64,000 nt of DNA from Batillaria attramentaria (GCA_018292915.2 JACVVK020000015.1:3219001-3283000), one strand, 5' to 3'. Shown: positions 1-12,345, counted from the stretch's first letter. The notes: generated by a model not told the origin, from the letters alone. Program-made: numbers and translations.

Positions 1-3000
1 TTGGCCGCCAGCAGGCCTGCTACATGCTCCACTCACCCAGACCAGACTTGCGAGTTCTTCTGTCGTACTCACAACACTATCGTCTGCCAGTCTTGCGTCC
101 TGCTAAAGCACCGCGCATGTCCAGAAGTAACGGAAGCGGAAGAGAAAGCAAAGGGAGCACGTGCGGTACTCACTAAGTTGTCGGCCACGTTGAGAGCGAG
201 AGAGACCGCACTGGAGCGAGCCATCAGTCAGCTGGACCAAGAGCTGATACAGACGGACAAAACAACACAGGAAAACCTGAAGGTGAGAAACGATGCTTTC
301 ACCCGTCTGGAAAAGACAATGAAGCAGAATCGACAACGTCTGAGAGACCTCCAGCAGACCGAAAACTCGGACGCCAAGGAAGTCATCAACAAAAAGAAGG
401 CGGTGTTCTTGGAGCGGCGTGGGAAGCTGACGTCACACCGACGTATGGTTGACCGTGTTGGAGAGACAGTTTCCTGTTCAGATCTGTTTGACATGACTAC
501 AACCCTTCAGGAGACAGTCAATGTCTTGGATACAGGAATCGTCCTGCCAGACGATGTCCAGACCTCTGGTTTAGCCACAATGACAATAAGCCACGAGATG
601 CTGTCTCACATAGAACGAAAATTTGCAGATTTACTTGAGAAAGTAAATGTCGCTCATGATGTTCCTGCTTCGAGCTCGGTAAGTCTTATGAAGTTATGTG
701 TGTAGACTGTAGATAGTGCAAAAACTGAAAACAACCATAAGCTGGTTTATCACTTCCGCTGACTATGTATTTATTTAGACAGAAAAGGAATGTTCTATAC
801 AGCATTAAGCATACATTCATAAAAAAACTGAGGTACATGTGTAAAGATTTCTGTCTGTCTCAATGTCTGTCTGTCTGTCTGTCTCTCTGTTTCGCTCTTT
901 CTCTCTGTCTCTGTCTGTCTGACTCTCTCACTCTGTGATATTTCACTTGGAATGACTTTCCTCACTCCGCTGTCAAAAACCAACTTTAAAAAACCCAAAG
1001 AAATCGTTTGGATATACTGTATATACTTCAGTGTGGTTGCTACTCGTAATCTCAGTTATGACGCGATGCACCCAAAATTGTGTAGATTTTTTTAAAACCT
1101 CGAAACGTATGCATGGCCAATAAGATCCTGACGATCCCTGTTTATTTGTTTAGCCAAGGCCGGGTTTTCGCTTCCACGCGAACCATGGTGTAAACATCAA
1201 GCTGAGTAACAACCAGCAGACGGCGGAGAGAGTGCAGAGGGCGATGAGTCGTGATGACGGGATTGTTGTGTCGTGTGATCCCATGGAGACCAACTATCTG
1301 TATGAGGTACTGGAAATACTTACTTCTCTGTGTGTGTGTTTTTAAGTTGTTTCTCTATAGAGAAACAACTTTATACGATGGGGCAGATTTTGCTACGCGC
1401 AGCAGCAAGTTTCAGTAGTACAAAACAAGGCTGTGACGTTTCTCCAGACAATACATACTTTCCCCGCACACTGTGACGTAACGAAATCTGCATCATAGAC
1501 ACTTGACGTGCACACTATGCTGCTGCGTTCTTTTTGGCGGGAGTTGTGAGACGTGTGTATGTCCGTGTGTGTATGTGTGTGTGTGTGGACGGATGTAATG
1601 ATGGCTATCTCCTAAACCACCTCGCTGGAGGCCTTTTTACTTTGAGATAAAATGGGAATTCACCTTCTCCAGAGCTACCTTTCACGATTTTTAGCCTGCC
1701 GCATTTTCAGAAGAGTTATCGCCGATTTTAAAAAATCGGTCATGTTACGAATTTTTTCGAAAAAGGTGTTCAAATTAGTTCATTTTCTAGACTTTGGAAG
1801 TTCACCCAATCACACTGCCTGTATTCGTGCTATAGCTCTGTAGTTCTGACTGGATTTGTGTAAACAAAATATTTCCGAGGTAGGGGTAGTTTGCACAAAA
1901 GATCAAATATCTATGAAAAGACTACTGCAAATTACTTATCATCCCGGCGTTTTTGTCTAGTGTGACAATTGCACATATGACAGGAACTACTACACTATTA
2001 TAGCTTTAGCATTAAGAATAACTAAACTTGTAAATAAACCTAACTTTTTCAAGTTTCTGCGAGAAGCACCGGTCAACAGAGTTCCAAATTTGCGATTTCG
2101 TAAGTACAATCCAAGGTATTCTAGTCCACGTTTCACCAGCCCTCTAGATCTTCCAGATTTTATGTAAAAATTAATTCAGCCAGGGAAGTCACAATAGCAA
2201 CAGGGAAATCGCAAGACATGCACAAGCATCATCTGTCATACCACCAGTGTGAAACTGACGTCAAACGCTTAGTTCACAGACAAAATCAGCAAGTATCGTC
2301 ACTGCCTCCGACATTTCACCAGCCCTCAAGATCTTCCAGATTTCATGTGAAAAATAATTCAATCGGGGAAGCCACAAAGCCAACAGGGAAATCACAAGAC
2401 ATAAACAAGCATCTTCAGATGTGCTAGAGGCTGACGTCAAAAGTTTAGTTCACGGAATTGACGTCATCTCTCTCTCTCTCTGTGTATGACGACCTGCCTG
2501 AGGCTGACGTCAAATGTTTAGTTCACGGAACTGACGTCTCTCTCTCTCTCTCTCTGGGGAGACAGGGTGGCCGAATGGTAGAGCGTTGGACTTTCAATGC
2601 TCGAGTCGAGAGTTCGAATCCCGGCTGGGGCCAAATATTTGTGCTGGCCTATTTCTCGTTGCCCCGTCTTTGATATCACCCTTATGTGGTGGAAAAGGAC
2701 GTTAAACTCCTAAACACCCACCCACCCACCTTCTCTCTCTCTCTCTCTCCCCCCCCCCCCCCCCCCCCCCCTCTCTCTCTCTGGGGAGCCAGGGTGGCCG
2801 AATGGTAGAGCGTTGGACTTTAATGCTTGGGCCGAGAGTTCCAATCCCGGCCGCTGGGGCCAAATATTTGTGCTGGCCTTTTTCTCGTTGCCCCGTCTTT
2901 GATACATGTATCACCCTTATGTGGTGGAAAAGAACGTTAAACTCCTAAACACCCACCTACCCACCCTCTCTCTCTGCCTCTCAGTCTCCCTCTCCCTTCT

Positions 3001-3234
3001 TCCCCCACCCGGCGCCACCCCCAGTCACGTGGCTAATCGGTCAAGGTCGTAGAGGATCTAGTGTCATTGGTAGAACTTGGAGAGGGGAGAACCGGCAACA
3101 GTAACAACAAAACAGACAAAATAAAATGAAGTTTGGAGAAACAACTTTCTAGGAAGGGGCCGTTCCTCCTTGTTTCCATTCTTTCGTTGACAGAGCCAAG
3201 ACGCAACTAGCAGAACTAAATTTAACTTGTGTTG

Positions 3235-3288
<54 letters not shown>

Positions 3289-4065
3289 GTAGTGGTGGAT
3301 CAGGCAAAAGGGAAACACTGCTATATACCGCTGGGTGTTATTGATGATGATGTAGCCAACGTCAGGATTCCCTGTACTAGTGGAAGATGGCAGTCTGCTG
3401 TTGCCATTTCCTGGTTTGACGTCAAAATCTGCGGCACGGTTAGTGCAGGATTTCTTGTTTAACTGGGTTACAGCAGTCTGGTTCTCATAAGCTTACTCGG
3501 GTAATAATAGTGTAGATACAATGCTGTATACACGTAAATATTTATTGTGATGTTTCCAGTTATAGTGGCCGTGATAACGTATTCATTAGCTGTCTGACGA
3601 GCTGTCTTTTACAAAGTGTTTTAGTCATTTATTTTTACTATGGTTATTACTGGTGTTTAATGTAATTCATTAACTGTGGTGCTGCTGCAGCTGGAGGCAT
3701 GGGGATGGGGGGTGGGGAGAGAGAGAGAGAGAGACTTCGACATATTTTATTGTTTGGATACTTGATCCGTAACAAGGGGGAGTTATACATGCACAATACA
3801 TGATCAGTCGTCATTTTCACAGCAAGACACGTGTGGGTACTGGATAGCTTAAAGAAAGGGGGAGAAAACACAAAAACAAAAAAACATTAAAAAAAACACA
3901 GAAAAAGCATAAGATAATTACCATATAAAGTATCCACATTCGTGGCCACATGCTGTTACATGTATACACTACAGATTACGATGGTTTATTTGCATCATTA
4001 GTTTGTACCCCGCAAGTTTGAATTTTTTTTTAAATAGTCGTGTGCTTGATTGTTTTGGCCTCAGT

Positions 4066-4123
<58 letters not shown>

Positions 4124-5751
4124 TGTATAAGCCCGAACTCCTTGTGTTGTATCATGTTTTATTCGTTTACTTGTCGGTAAAGCCGGAGACAAATTTCCTG
4201 TTATGAACAAAAAACTTATCTGTTTCTGTATAGTGTATATTTAATGCGTCCTTCAATCAAGAAGACCCTAAAAATATTAGAACTGTTTGCGACTTGTACA
4301 CTGCATGTTATGTCTAAGTATGTTAGACTTGTGCTGCAACTGTACTCGTCAAAGAACCTGCGCGACTGACAACAATCGTGCATTATTTGCAGATGGGACA
4401 GCTTCCGACGGGCAGCGTGGGAAATAAACTGGACAATCTACGTGTCGGGAGTCGTGTCGGGGTGCTGATTGACGCCGCCAGGTGTCTCCACGCGTATACT
4501 GACGGAGTTGATCGGGGAGTTGCCGCCCTTGGTGTGCCGCAGACATGCTATGCATTTTTTCATGTGTTGGGCGATTGCAAGAAGGTTAGTCCCTTCACAG
4601 TATTACAAATGACATCCACGCAGAGAAACAAGAAGAGACAAATTTTCGTCACGCTCTGTGGAAATCTCATGTCTGCAAGTGAAAATTTCAGTACGTCTTA
4701 TAGTTCTGATGCCTCCTTAACGTTATCAGTACTACTTTCAGGCGTGCTCCTTTTCAGGTCTAGCGCCTTTCCGGCCAGGTTTTTGAAAATTTCTCTAGTG
4801 GGCGAATCCAGTTTCTGTGAAAAAAAAATCCGATGTAGGTTTTGCTGCGCGCCCGATCCAACTTATCCTTTTGTTCATACCGAGCTGTTGTATGGCTACA
4901 CTCATCCCTGTACCGAGTCCGCGCTTCTCTTGGACCCTTCGACGACGCCCAGATCGGGTTAACCGAGACCGAGCCGAGCTAAGTGATACCTAAGAAGGAA
5001 AAAACAAAAATACTCGGTGACAAGGAAAGTGGACAGTTGCGAACAACTCTGAGGTCCCCGTGTTATTTCACAGAAGCGGCGAAAACTGTCGCATTCAACA
5101 GCACAGTAAATTTTCAGCCTGTTTAGAGATTATTTCCTGCATGAGTTGTCCCCCGTGCATACACAGACCCGCAGCATGCATGCATTTTTCGTGGCAGCAT
5201 TGTGCTCTGCCACAAAAAATGCGTGTTTGTTTCGGCAAGGGAGACACTGACGCCACCGGTCCCCCTTGCTGGGGCGTCTTCGGCGGTACGCGGTCTTGGC
5301 TTCGCCACTCCTTCCCTGGAGTTTCAGGATTGTGAAAATTTGTTGTGTTAGCAAGAGAAGTATATGCAAAGCAGTTCTTTGCTGATGTGAAACGCATTCT
5401 GAATGATTTGATTTTTCACCATAAAGAGCCACAGATTTCACACAGGCTGACAGACGCACACACTGAGGTGAAATGACTTCATGGATTTTTAGCGACAATG
5501 ATTATCAGACTTATATTAGTTTACTTCCTGCATCGTGCTGTTACTGACAGACTCATGACAGAAACAGTCAGATCAGAGAATTTCTGTGAAAAGGTCTTTG
5601 AACACAGCAACTGACTTTTTGGTCGGTTCGTCAGCGCATTCTCATTTTATGAAGTTAGAACGTATAGACATCATTTGTATCCTCATTTTCCTTCTCCGAC
5701 CTTTCGCCTTCTTCGTAGGTGACTGCGCTGCCCCCGACATATATCCAGTAG
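1..5751 (+). CDS. Gene A: TRIM-NHR protein (B-box 2, coiled coil, NHR), 5'-partial
   Basis: Exons read in phase 0: 1-678, 1154-1306, 3289-3438, 4393-4584 and 5719-5751 (stop TAG), each with AG before and GT after; 401 residues are visible. Residues 9-40 form a B-box 2 zinc module (C9, H12, C21, H24, C29, C32, H37, C40 are the likely ligands), followed by a Lys/Glu/Gln-rich coiled coil to about residue 190. Exons 2-4 encode one NHR domain: exon 2 has the opening FRFHANHGVNIKLS and VVSCDPMETNYLYE, exon 3 the middle strands, exon 4 VGVLIDAARCLHAYTDG and the closing YAFFHV. RING and B-box 1 lie before the window; copies B and C show what is missing. Predicted to be a cytosolic E3 ubiquitin ligase whose NHR selects the target (family inference). 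The 10-residue last exon (VTALPPTYIQ) is the least certain part. Confidence 0.8.
680..1153 (+). repeat. Gene A intron 1 with (CTGT)n/(CT)n tract
   Basis: The donor GTAAGT follows AGCTCG, and the intron ends in TTTATTTGTTTAG. About 842-935 is a degenerate CTGT/CT microsatellite. No coding signal was seen in the intron. Confidence 0.6.
2556..2730 (+). mobile_element. tRNA-derived SINE, family 1, in gene A intron 2
   Basis: A tRNA-like head of about 75 bp has a box-A-like TGGCCGAATGGT and a box-B-like GTTCGAATCCC. A conserved body follows, ending GGAAAAGGACGTTAAAC and a (CACC)n-like tail. The 5' and 3' ends of the head do not pair as an acceptor stem, so this is not a functional tRNA gene. It sits between (TC)n tracts. 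Confidence 0.8.
2783..2965 (+). mobile_element. tRNA-derived SINE, family 1, second copy
   Basis: Same head, body and tail as the copy 50 bp upstream, separated from it by a (TC)n-C(n)-(TC)n stretch (about 2731-2782). The head carries small changes (GTTCCAATCCC in box B), so this copy is probably inactive. The two copies, same orientation, could come from tandem duplication or from insertion at a microsatellite. Confidence 0.8.
3239..3288 (+). promoter_or_regulatory. (TG)n tract as 3' splice-site region of gene A exon 3
   Basis: About 23 TG units run directly into the acceptor (TGTGTGCAG) of exon 3; no ordinary pyrimidine tract is present. The same arrangement occurs in genes C and D before the equivalent exon. 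UG-rich RNA of this kind is bound by TDP-43/CELF proteins in other animals, so splicing efficiency may depend on tract length (inference). Confidence 0.55.
3439..4392 (+). other. Gene A intron 3, with two (GA)n tracts
   Basis: Non-coding intron beginning GTTAGT and ending TTATTTGCAG. It holds a short (GA)n at about 3718-3734, an A-rich stretch near 3870-3910 and a pure (GA)n of about 48 bp at 4070-4117. No gene or mobile element was recognised. Confidence 0.5.
4975..5275 (+). repeat. Dispersed repeat, possibly fold-back, in gene A intron 4
   Basis: This stretch resembles 27545-27860 and 44000-44305. Shared blocks include AAGGAAAGTGGACAGTT, CATGAGTTG..CCCGTGCATA and GGCAAGGGAGACA. In the 27.5 kb copy some blocks recur on the opposite strand (CATGAGTTG on + near 27670, its complement near 27778), giving the unit an imperfect inverted structure. 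No protein-coding signal was found; a non-autonomous DNA element is possible. Confidence 0.5.
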
Positions 5752-6172
5752 ATGGCGCTGCAAGTGACGGTCAAGTGATTGGCATTCCACGTTTTTGTGT
5801 TGGATCAACTGTCGGCCATTGGTCCCAGACACCAGACAAACACTCAGCTAGTACAGCTGATTTGAACACTATATCACAGTTACAGTCTGGTGTCCTTGCC
5901 CTTCGTACATCTGAGAAGGTCAAGGATATTTCATCATGAGTACATAAGAGTAGGTAATATTCGTTATGGATCCGGAACCCTGCAACATTCCTTTCTCTAC
6001 TGAAGAATATTTTATATCAATGGCATGCTTTACTTCTTTAGGTGGCTATTTATAAATTTCAACTTCAGAGCTGTCCAGAAGTTGTTCCTTCTTATTTTGT
6101 ACAGCTGCTATTTGCTGAACCTTTTAAATGTACCTTTAGTTGCCTGCCATGATATATTTTCAATACAATAAA
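5752..6172 (+). other. 3' untranslated region and poly(A) signal of gene A
   Basis: Downstream of the TAG of exon 5, AATAAA lies at 6167-6172. About 5998-6260 is closely repeated at 12785-13030, upstream of gene C, showing that the 3' end was copied with the tandem gene unit. A (GT)n tract follows at about 6254-6306; the second copy has one at the same relative position (about 13031-13099). Confidence 0.6.
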
Positions 6173-6250
6173 GTTGACATTAGATGTATGTGTATCAAGT
6201 GTGAAAACCATCGGGTGAATCCGATTATACCACAACTTGCCTGCACATCG

Positions 6251-6310
<60 letters not shown>

Positions 6311-6549
6311 AAAACTAACAGTCATTAAGTATGGTATACGACATGCATACATAATAATGCAAATAACAAACTATGTATACACACTGCGATGCTGAGTAAT
6401 GAATACAATAGTTGATAATAAGGATCTCGGCTCCATGGCCGGATGTATAAGGGTACAGGCAAACGTATATCTGCACGTATCAACAGTTCAGAGATAAACG
6501 TTTCCTCTGATCCTACTGGCGCATGTTGTTTTAGAGTCCCCGTGCACCC

Positions 6550-6729
6550 ATAAACTGACACATTTACCTCAGTATCACGTGACCACCAGGCCACGACACC
6601 GCGACAAGGAAGCACCCGTTGCCTTCATAAGCACAGCGTGTGTGAATCGTGCTGGCAGCTTCTGCTCATGACTTGCCGTGGGCGTGGTTAACGTACAACT
6701 GACACTGGGATCAGAAATCTGCTTGAAAG
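6550..6729 (+). promoter_or_regulatory. Putative promoter and 5'-UTR exon of gene B
   Basis: Sequence ending TGCTTGAAAG before a strong donor GTAAGT at 6730 is a candidate untranslated exon that would splice to the acceptor TTTTACAG at 7653, 12 bases before the gene B ATG. Part of it (about 6595-6690) recurs upstream of gene C at 13425-13515. No clear TATA box was seen, and the start of transcription is unknown. Confidence 0.35.
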
Positions 6730-7085
6730 GTAAGTGATGCTTTGTGGTTATCACGACGACATAGACAGTTTGTTTGGGTCTTGTGAGACCAGTTTGACAA
6801 ATAAACACCGTAAAGGTGTAGTATACAGTTTAGTGTTTTCGGTTTCGTTTTACTTTGGTCACGGTCGTCGCCATGTTTGTAATGACATACCTGTACGGGT
6901 ACCGCTGACAGGGACAGCTATGGGCCTTATTGAGACGTATGAGAAACTACACTTCAGCCAGTACATCGTGTTCCATGCTGACAATAATGTGTTGTAGACG
7001 AGATATGATTGATTACTTGCGGTTCCTCCGATCGACCGACCCGTCAGTGTAGGATACAAAACGCACGTTTGAAGGCATGTCGCAG

Positions 7086-7129
7086 CCACAGACCTAAAAA
7101 AAGATAGACCCCCTTTTTTAGGTCTGTGG
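7086..7129. repeat. 16 bp perfect hairpin in gene B 5' region
   Basis: CCACAGACCTAAAAAA (7086-7101) is the exact reverse complement of 7114-7129, with a 12 base loop. The homologous region upstream of gene C (near 13755) lacks it, so it was inserted in B or lost from C. Confidence 0.65.
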
Positions 7130-7227
7130 TTGTAGCGTGTCAGTGTCTAATACCGCCTATAATATGCAGGCACCGACTGACATTGCGTGACACGGCAAAG
7201 CTGACAATGTACCGTTTCAAAGGGAAC

Positions 7228-7230
<3 letters not shown>

Positions 7231-7283
<53 letters not shown>
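7231..7283 (+). repeat. (GT)n microsatellite upstream of gene B
   Basis: About 26 GT units within the presumed 5'-UTR intron. The equivalent region of gene C near 13835 has only GTGTGTTCTG, so the tract expanded in B or contracted in C. Confidence 0.7.
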
Positions 7284-7285
<2 letters not shown>

Positions 7286-7665
7286 CTGTGAGCGGATCCA
7301 TTGTCACATTCTGACTGTGATACAAACGTTCAGAATTCTTTCTTTACTACGTTTATCGTGCATTTTATTCCGGGAAAATCGGGTTGTGCGTCGCCGACGT
7401 GCACGGCTACTAGTACCCACCGACACTATGATATTTTGATTTACTGATGACAGTGTAAACTTGTGAAAGTGCATATAGTGCCACTATCAGCGTGTCTGTT
7501 CAATACAGCTGTAATTGACGCTTGAAATTGTCAATATGAAAATATAGAGTCAGAACATGTTACCTTTTCCCCTCCGTTCTGGATGATGACAAATTGCATC
7601 ATCGTCACTCATGGTCAGTTTTCGCACTGACAGTACTTCTTGGCCTTTTACAGAACTGACACAAG

Positions 7666-8835
7666 ATGGCGACTGCCGCAGTATCAGCTGAACCCAGTGA
7701 CATGGAGTGTCCAGTCTGTAACGAGCATTTCACTGAACCCAAAATCCTGCCCTGTGCTCACATACTCTGTAAACACTGCCTGGTATCTTGGCTACAGTCT
7801 AAACCAAACGCACAGTGTCCAACTTGTCGCTGTAAGATAGCAATTGGCGAAAAACCAGCCTCTAAAACACCTGAAGACATCGTCAAAGCGCTGCCCACCG
7901 ACCTGGCCATGGCGGCTTTAGTCGACAGCGCACAGACACTCAGCAAGGACCACGCGTGTTGTGTACACCCAGGTGTCGCTGCTACATCCATCTGTCTGAA
8001 CTGTAACGATATGCTGTGTCAGCCATGTGCCGCAGGTCACAAAAAGTTATCGATGTCACGTGGTCACAAGGTAGAGGACCTGACGTCACTAAGTCCAGAA
8101 CGTCTTGCCGTCAGCATGCCTGCTACATGCTCCACTCACCCAGACAAGACGTGCGAGTTCTTCTGTCGTACACACAACACTGTCGTCTGCCAGTCTTGCG
8201 TCCTGCTAAAGCACCGCGCATGTCCAGAAGTAACGGAAGCGGAAGAGAAAGCACAGGAAGCACGTGCGGTACTCACTAAGTTGTCGGCCACGTTGAGAGC
8301 AAGAGAGACCGCACTGGAGCGAGCCATCAGTCAGCTGGACCAAGAGTTGATACAGACGGACAAAACAACGCAGGAAAACCTGAAGGTGATAAACGAGGCT
8401 TTCACCCGTCTGAAAAAGACAATGAAGCAGCATCGACAGCGTCTGACAGACGTCCAGCAGACCGAAAACTCGGACGCCAAGGAAGTCATCAACAAAAAGA
8501 AGGCGGTGTTCTTGGAGCGGCGTGGGAAGCTGACGTCACACCGACGTCTGGTTGACCGTGTTGGAGAGACAGCTGCCCGTTCAGATCTGTTTGACATGAC
8601 TACAACCCTTCAGGAGACAGTCAACGTCTTGGATACAGGAATCGTCCTGCCAGACGATGTCCAGGCTTCTGGTTTAGCCACAGTGAAAATAAGCCACGAG
8701 GTGCTGTCTCACAAAGAACGAAAATTTGCAGATTTACTAGAGAAGGTAAATGTCGTTTATGATGTTCCTTTTGTTTTTTATATTTATACTTTTATTATTT
8801 TTCTTTTGTCTTTTTTTTATTTAATTTTTTTTTGA
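7666..8835 (+). CDS. Gene B: TRIM protein with RING, two B-boxes and coiled coil; NHR lost
   Basis: 389 codons from ATGGCGACTGCC, the start shared with gene C, after an acceptor TTTTACAG at 7646-7653. RING is C15-C54 (C15, C18, C30, H32, C35, C38, C51, C54, a full C3HC4 set); B-box 1 about 99-134; B-box 2 about 154-189; coiled coil about 190-350. It matches gene A almost base for base until KVNVVYDVP (about 8766), where a T-rich tract replaces the end of the exon and codes a 20-odd residue hydrophobic tail (FVFYIYTFIIFLLSFF..) before the stop. AATAAA at 9033-9038 could end a short transcript. A possible new in-phase donor, GAAG/GTAAAT, lies at 8746. No NHR exons follow before gene C. Likely a truncated E3 ligase with a fortuitous membrane tail, or a decaying duplicate. 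Confidence 0.75.
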   Translation: MATAAVSAEPSDMECPVCNEHFTEPKILPCAHILCKHCLVSWLQSKPNAQCPTCRCKIAIGEKPASKTPEDIVKALPTDLAMAALVDSAQTLSKDHACCVHPGVAATSICLNCNDMLCQPCAAGHKKLSMSRGHKVEDLTSLSPERLAVSMPATCSTHPDKTCEFFCRTHNTVVCQSCVLLKHRACPEVTEAEEKAQEARAVLTKLSATLRARETALERAISQLDQELIQTDKTTQENLKVINEAFTRLKKTMKQHRQRLTDVQQTENSDAKEVINKKKAVFLERRGKLTSHRRLVDRVGETAARSDLFDMTTTLQETVNVLDTGIVLPDDVQASGLATVKISHEVLSHKERKFADLLEKVNVVYDVPFVFYIYTFIIFLLSFFYLIFF

Positions 8836-9121
8836 GCCTCAGTTGCATGCATGGATGCATCAGACTCAGGGTTTTTATTTATTTATTTATTTATTTTTTT
8901 ACTCTTTTTTTTCTTTTCTCCTTTTACAGTTTTTTTTTTTGGTCGTGCATCCATTCTTCATTGGCTCTTCTTTTTTTCTTTTTCTTTGTATTTCTTCTTG
9001 TACATTTTGTATTACATTTTCTAAACTATTACAATAAAATGTATTGTGTTCATATCGGCCGTATACCTTGTACTCATATAAATTGAGATGCTTAATTACA
9101 TTATATGACATTTGTTAATAT

Positions 9122-9187
<66 letters not shown>

Positions 9188-9266
9188 ACGTGTGTGGAGT
9201 ATATGAGAGTGTCTGGTGTGTGTGAGAGTGTGTATGAGTGTATATGAGAGAGAGAGAGAGAGAGAG
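9122..9266 (+). repeat. (GT)n and (GA)n tracts behind gene B
   Basis: A GT tract of about 65 bp is followed by interrupted GT/GAGT and a short (GA)n that abuts the 3' end of the reversed LINE. Confidence 0.7.
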
Positions 9267-9270
9267 CAAT

Positions 9271-12200
9271 TTAACAATACAGACTTCTTAGGTGTAGCTC
9301 TGATTCAAGCATGCAGACAATATCTACCGGTGTGCCGTACTTGAACTTACTTATGCACATTTTAGCAACTAAAAGTACATGATTAATATACACGGTTTCC
9401 GTCGCTTCTAAAGCGTTATTTTTGTACCCAAGTAAAGCTTGATCAACAGAGATTCGGATTGTTTGTTGACATTTCTCAGAGCATATACATTCAACACGGT
9501 TCCAGATACGTGATATCTTTGTACAATGGTAAAAGAAATGTTCAGCATAATCGATTTGGTTATTACAAAAAGTACAGTATCTATTATTTGCGACCCCCAT
9601 TTTTGATAGAAGAATGTTTGTTGGATAAATATTGTGTATTATTTTCCACTGGAGTTCCTGCAGTCTAATTTCTTTCGATGATTTGTTTGCTATTTCCCAA
9701 AACCATTCATTTATTTCGATACCAAATTTATTCTTCCAAAATGTGACTATAGTGATGGTGCGATACTGTTTTTGCCCACACATTTATAGATTATATATGT
9801 ATGTATGTGGCTTCTATTGTATGTATGTATGTATGTATGTATGTATGTATGTATACATGTATGTATGTATGTATCTATGTGTACAATGTATGTATGTATG
9901 TATGTATACATGTATGTATGTACGTAAGTAGGCTTTCACGTACGTCTTTGTGTATGTATATATACTGGATAAAAAAAAAAGTAATAAAAAAAAAAAATGT
10001 GACTGCATTTGGGAGACTGTACTTTTGTTTAACAATTTGTTTTCTAAAAGCTTTATCTGGCAACACAATATTTTCAGGAGTGACTTCATTAAAATGAGGG
10101 TAACTACGAATGAAGCGTGAGACTGCATTTGCCACAACATTATATTCTAAGAGCCTTTGAGGGGCTTGACCCACACGGCGGCACAGTTCCTCCATGGACA
10201 TCAGTGTGTTGCCATTACAAATGTCAGACACGCGATATATACCATTTCTCAGCCATTCGGCGAAAAAAAGGGGGTTAGATCTGTAAGTTATGTTTGCGTT
10301 GTTCCATATCACTGTGCTCAGTGACTCATTTGTGGTTTGCACGGTTTCTAGCCAGGCTGTTAATACCTCTCTCCAGAATAAAGATTTGATCAGATGAAGC
10401 CCTCTGTATGTTTTTGTGCTGACAGACGACTCAAAACATACCAGTTGCGGACCATAGAGTTTGTAAGCTTCTCTACCCAGGATCGACCACCGTGATGCTG
10501 TGTCTGACCGGAGTCGCACAGCCCATTCACACAACATAGACAGCTGCATGTCTTTAATATTTATCATCTTAATTCCACCCTCGTTGTACTCGCTGCACAT
10601 TACTGATCGTTTAACTTTTTCAAAGGCTTTTTTTTTTTTTTATTGAGGTTTCTATTTTTCCACAAGTATCTGAACAGCAGTGTATTAACTTCATCCAAAA
10701 CGAAAGTTGGAATCCTAAGAGCTTGCATCACGTATACCATCTGTGAGAGCAAAAAGGCTTTTATAACACACACTTTGCCACGAAGGCTAAGTGACCTCTT
10801 CTTCCACTGTGCTATGAGGAGTTTTATTTTTTGAACTCTCCCGCTCCAATTTTTTTCTATGCTGGAGGCTGGCGTGTCATTACTAAAATAGATTCCCAGT
10901 ATTTTGATTTCCTTGGTGCATCGTATACCATTACACTGCTCGCTTGAGTTTTTTTTGAGATCCCAGCCACATGGCTTCTGACTTATTTGTGTTTAGTTTC
11001 AGGCCCGAGAAAACCGAGAAAGCGCTGACTAATATCATGACTTGAGCAAAATCCTGCTTGTCCCTTAGAAACAAAGTTACATCATCTGCATATAAGATGA
11101 TTTTTAATATTTTCATGTCGTCTGAGCCTTCATATGGCATTCGTAATCCTTTGATATCTTTGGACTGTCTGATCTTACACGCAATCAACTCCATAGCAAG
11201 GATGAAGGCCAGAGGGGAGTACGGGCAGCCCTGGCGAATCCCGCGCTCTACATTAAAGGCCGGGGACAGCCAGCCGCAGTAGTTAACACTCTTTTGGTTC
11301 CCTCCATAAGCACTGACACCCAGCGAACGAACTGAGCACCAAAACCAAACTTTTCGAGCGCATACAACAAAAATTCCTTAGAAATACTGTCGTAAGCACG
11401 CTCATAATCCAGCGCCAGGAGCAGCCCCGGACTATTTGTGGTGTTAATATATTCTGTAGTATCGTCTATTAATCTAATTGCTGTGGATATTTTTCTACCC
11501 TTGATGTATCCTTTCTGGTCTTCGTGCACAATGTCTTCAATTACACTGGACATACGGACGGCTAGACATTTAGCAAGAATTTTATAATCAGTGTTTGTCA
11601 GTGAGATCGGACGCCAGTTGCGTAAATTATCTCGCGGTAGGTTTTTTCCTTTGTGTATTAAGGTGATGACGGCTTTTTTCTGGGACGGGGACATTTGTCC
11701 GTTTTCAAAAGCAGCGTTTATTGAGTCTACAACAATCTCTCTCAGGTGGATCCAAAATACCTTTAGAAACTCGACCGTGATACCATCACTTCCTGGCGCA
11801 GAGCCATTCTTTAATTGTTTTAAACTAAGTGTAGCCTCGTCGACTGTCACAAAACCTTCACAGGACTCTCGGTCGATCTCAGAGACACGAGGAATATTTG
11901 TGTCTTTTAGGAATTCGTCTGCTAGATATTTCATACGGTTTGGTTCTGTTTGTGAGGTATACACAGATGCAAAATGTTTTTGTTGTTCCTGTAGAATTTG
12001 TTGTTGATTGTGCAATACAGTACCATCATTAAGTGTTAATCTGTCCATCACTTTTGCATTTCCCCGTGCTTTTTCTAAACCTAAAAAGAATTTCGTGCTT
12101 TTTTCGCCCTCCTCGATCCATTTCGCACGGGATCGTATGCGGGCACTGTTAGCTGCTTGTTGCTCAAAAAGTTCTAGCTGCGCTTTAGTTTTATTCCTAG

Positions 12201-12345
12201 TGTCTAATGCTTCGCGGGTTGTAGGGTTTGATGAAAGTATTACGTCACACTCATTTAGGGATTTATTTAAATTATCAAGTTGTTTACTGTCCTTTGCTTT
12301 CTTTATTTTACTATATATTATGTGTTTTCTTGGTGATTTCAATGG
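9271..12345 (-). mobile_element. Tx1/L1-like LINE, 5'-truncated and broken
   Basis: Read on the minus strand from about 12345: a linker (RSRAKWIEEGEKSTKFFLGLEKARG), then reverse transcriptase (LKNGSAPGSDGITVEF, NWRPISLTNTDYKILAK, DQKGYIKGR, LALDYERAYDS), a frameshift near 11250, the YADDVTLF catalytic motif near 11080, thumb sequence and a C-terminal region with CTFCNNQ..HFFYHC. These motifs fit the Tx1 branch of the L1 clade. The endonuclease is missing at the 5' end. About 9790-10005, a (TATG)n plus A-rich stretch, interrupts the C-terminal region. A relative lies at 51964-52985 (shared LLSKMG and WKI-HNIYPTNI). Not functional; it fills the place where gene B should carry NHR exons. Confidence 0.85.
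9796..9925 (+). repeat. (ATGT)n microsatellite inside the LINE
   Basis: Tetranucleotide ATGT repeats with a few interruptions split the C-terminal LINE frame (left part about 9271-9783, right part 10006-10600). Confidence 0.8.

Noticed and set aside
2556..2634. tRNA gene
   Set aside because: Box A and box B are present, but the ends do not form an acceptor stem and the same head is followed by one fixed body in many copies, so it is a SINE.
3229..3462. Open frames of repeated Val-Cys or Thr-His from GT/CA tracts (also near 6140, 7126, 16670, 17153, 24314, 30127, 37010, 43254)
   Set aside because: They are translations of microsatellites; frame openness comes from the repeat having no stop codon.
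4378..4962. Single 194-residue gene starting at 4378
   Set aside because: Only 4393-4584 is coding, as NHR exon 4 of gene A; the rest is read-through into the intron after the donor at 4585.
9814..10140. Tyr-Ile-His-Thr repeat protein
   Set aside because: Translation of the (ATGT)n microsatellite inside a dead LINE.
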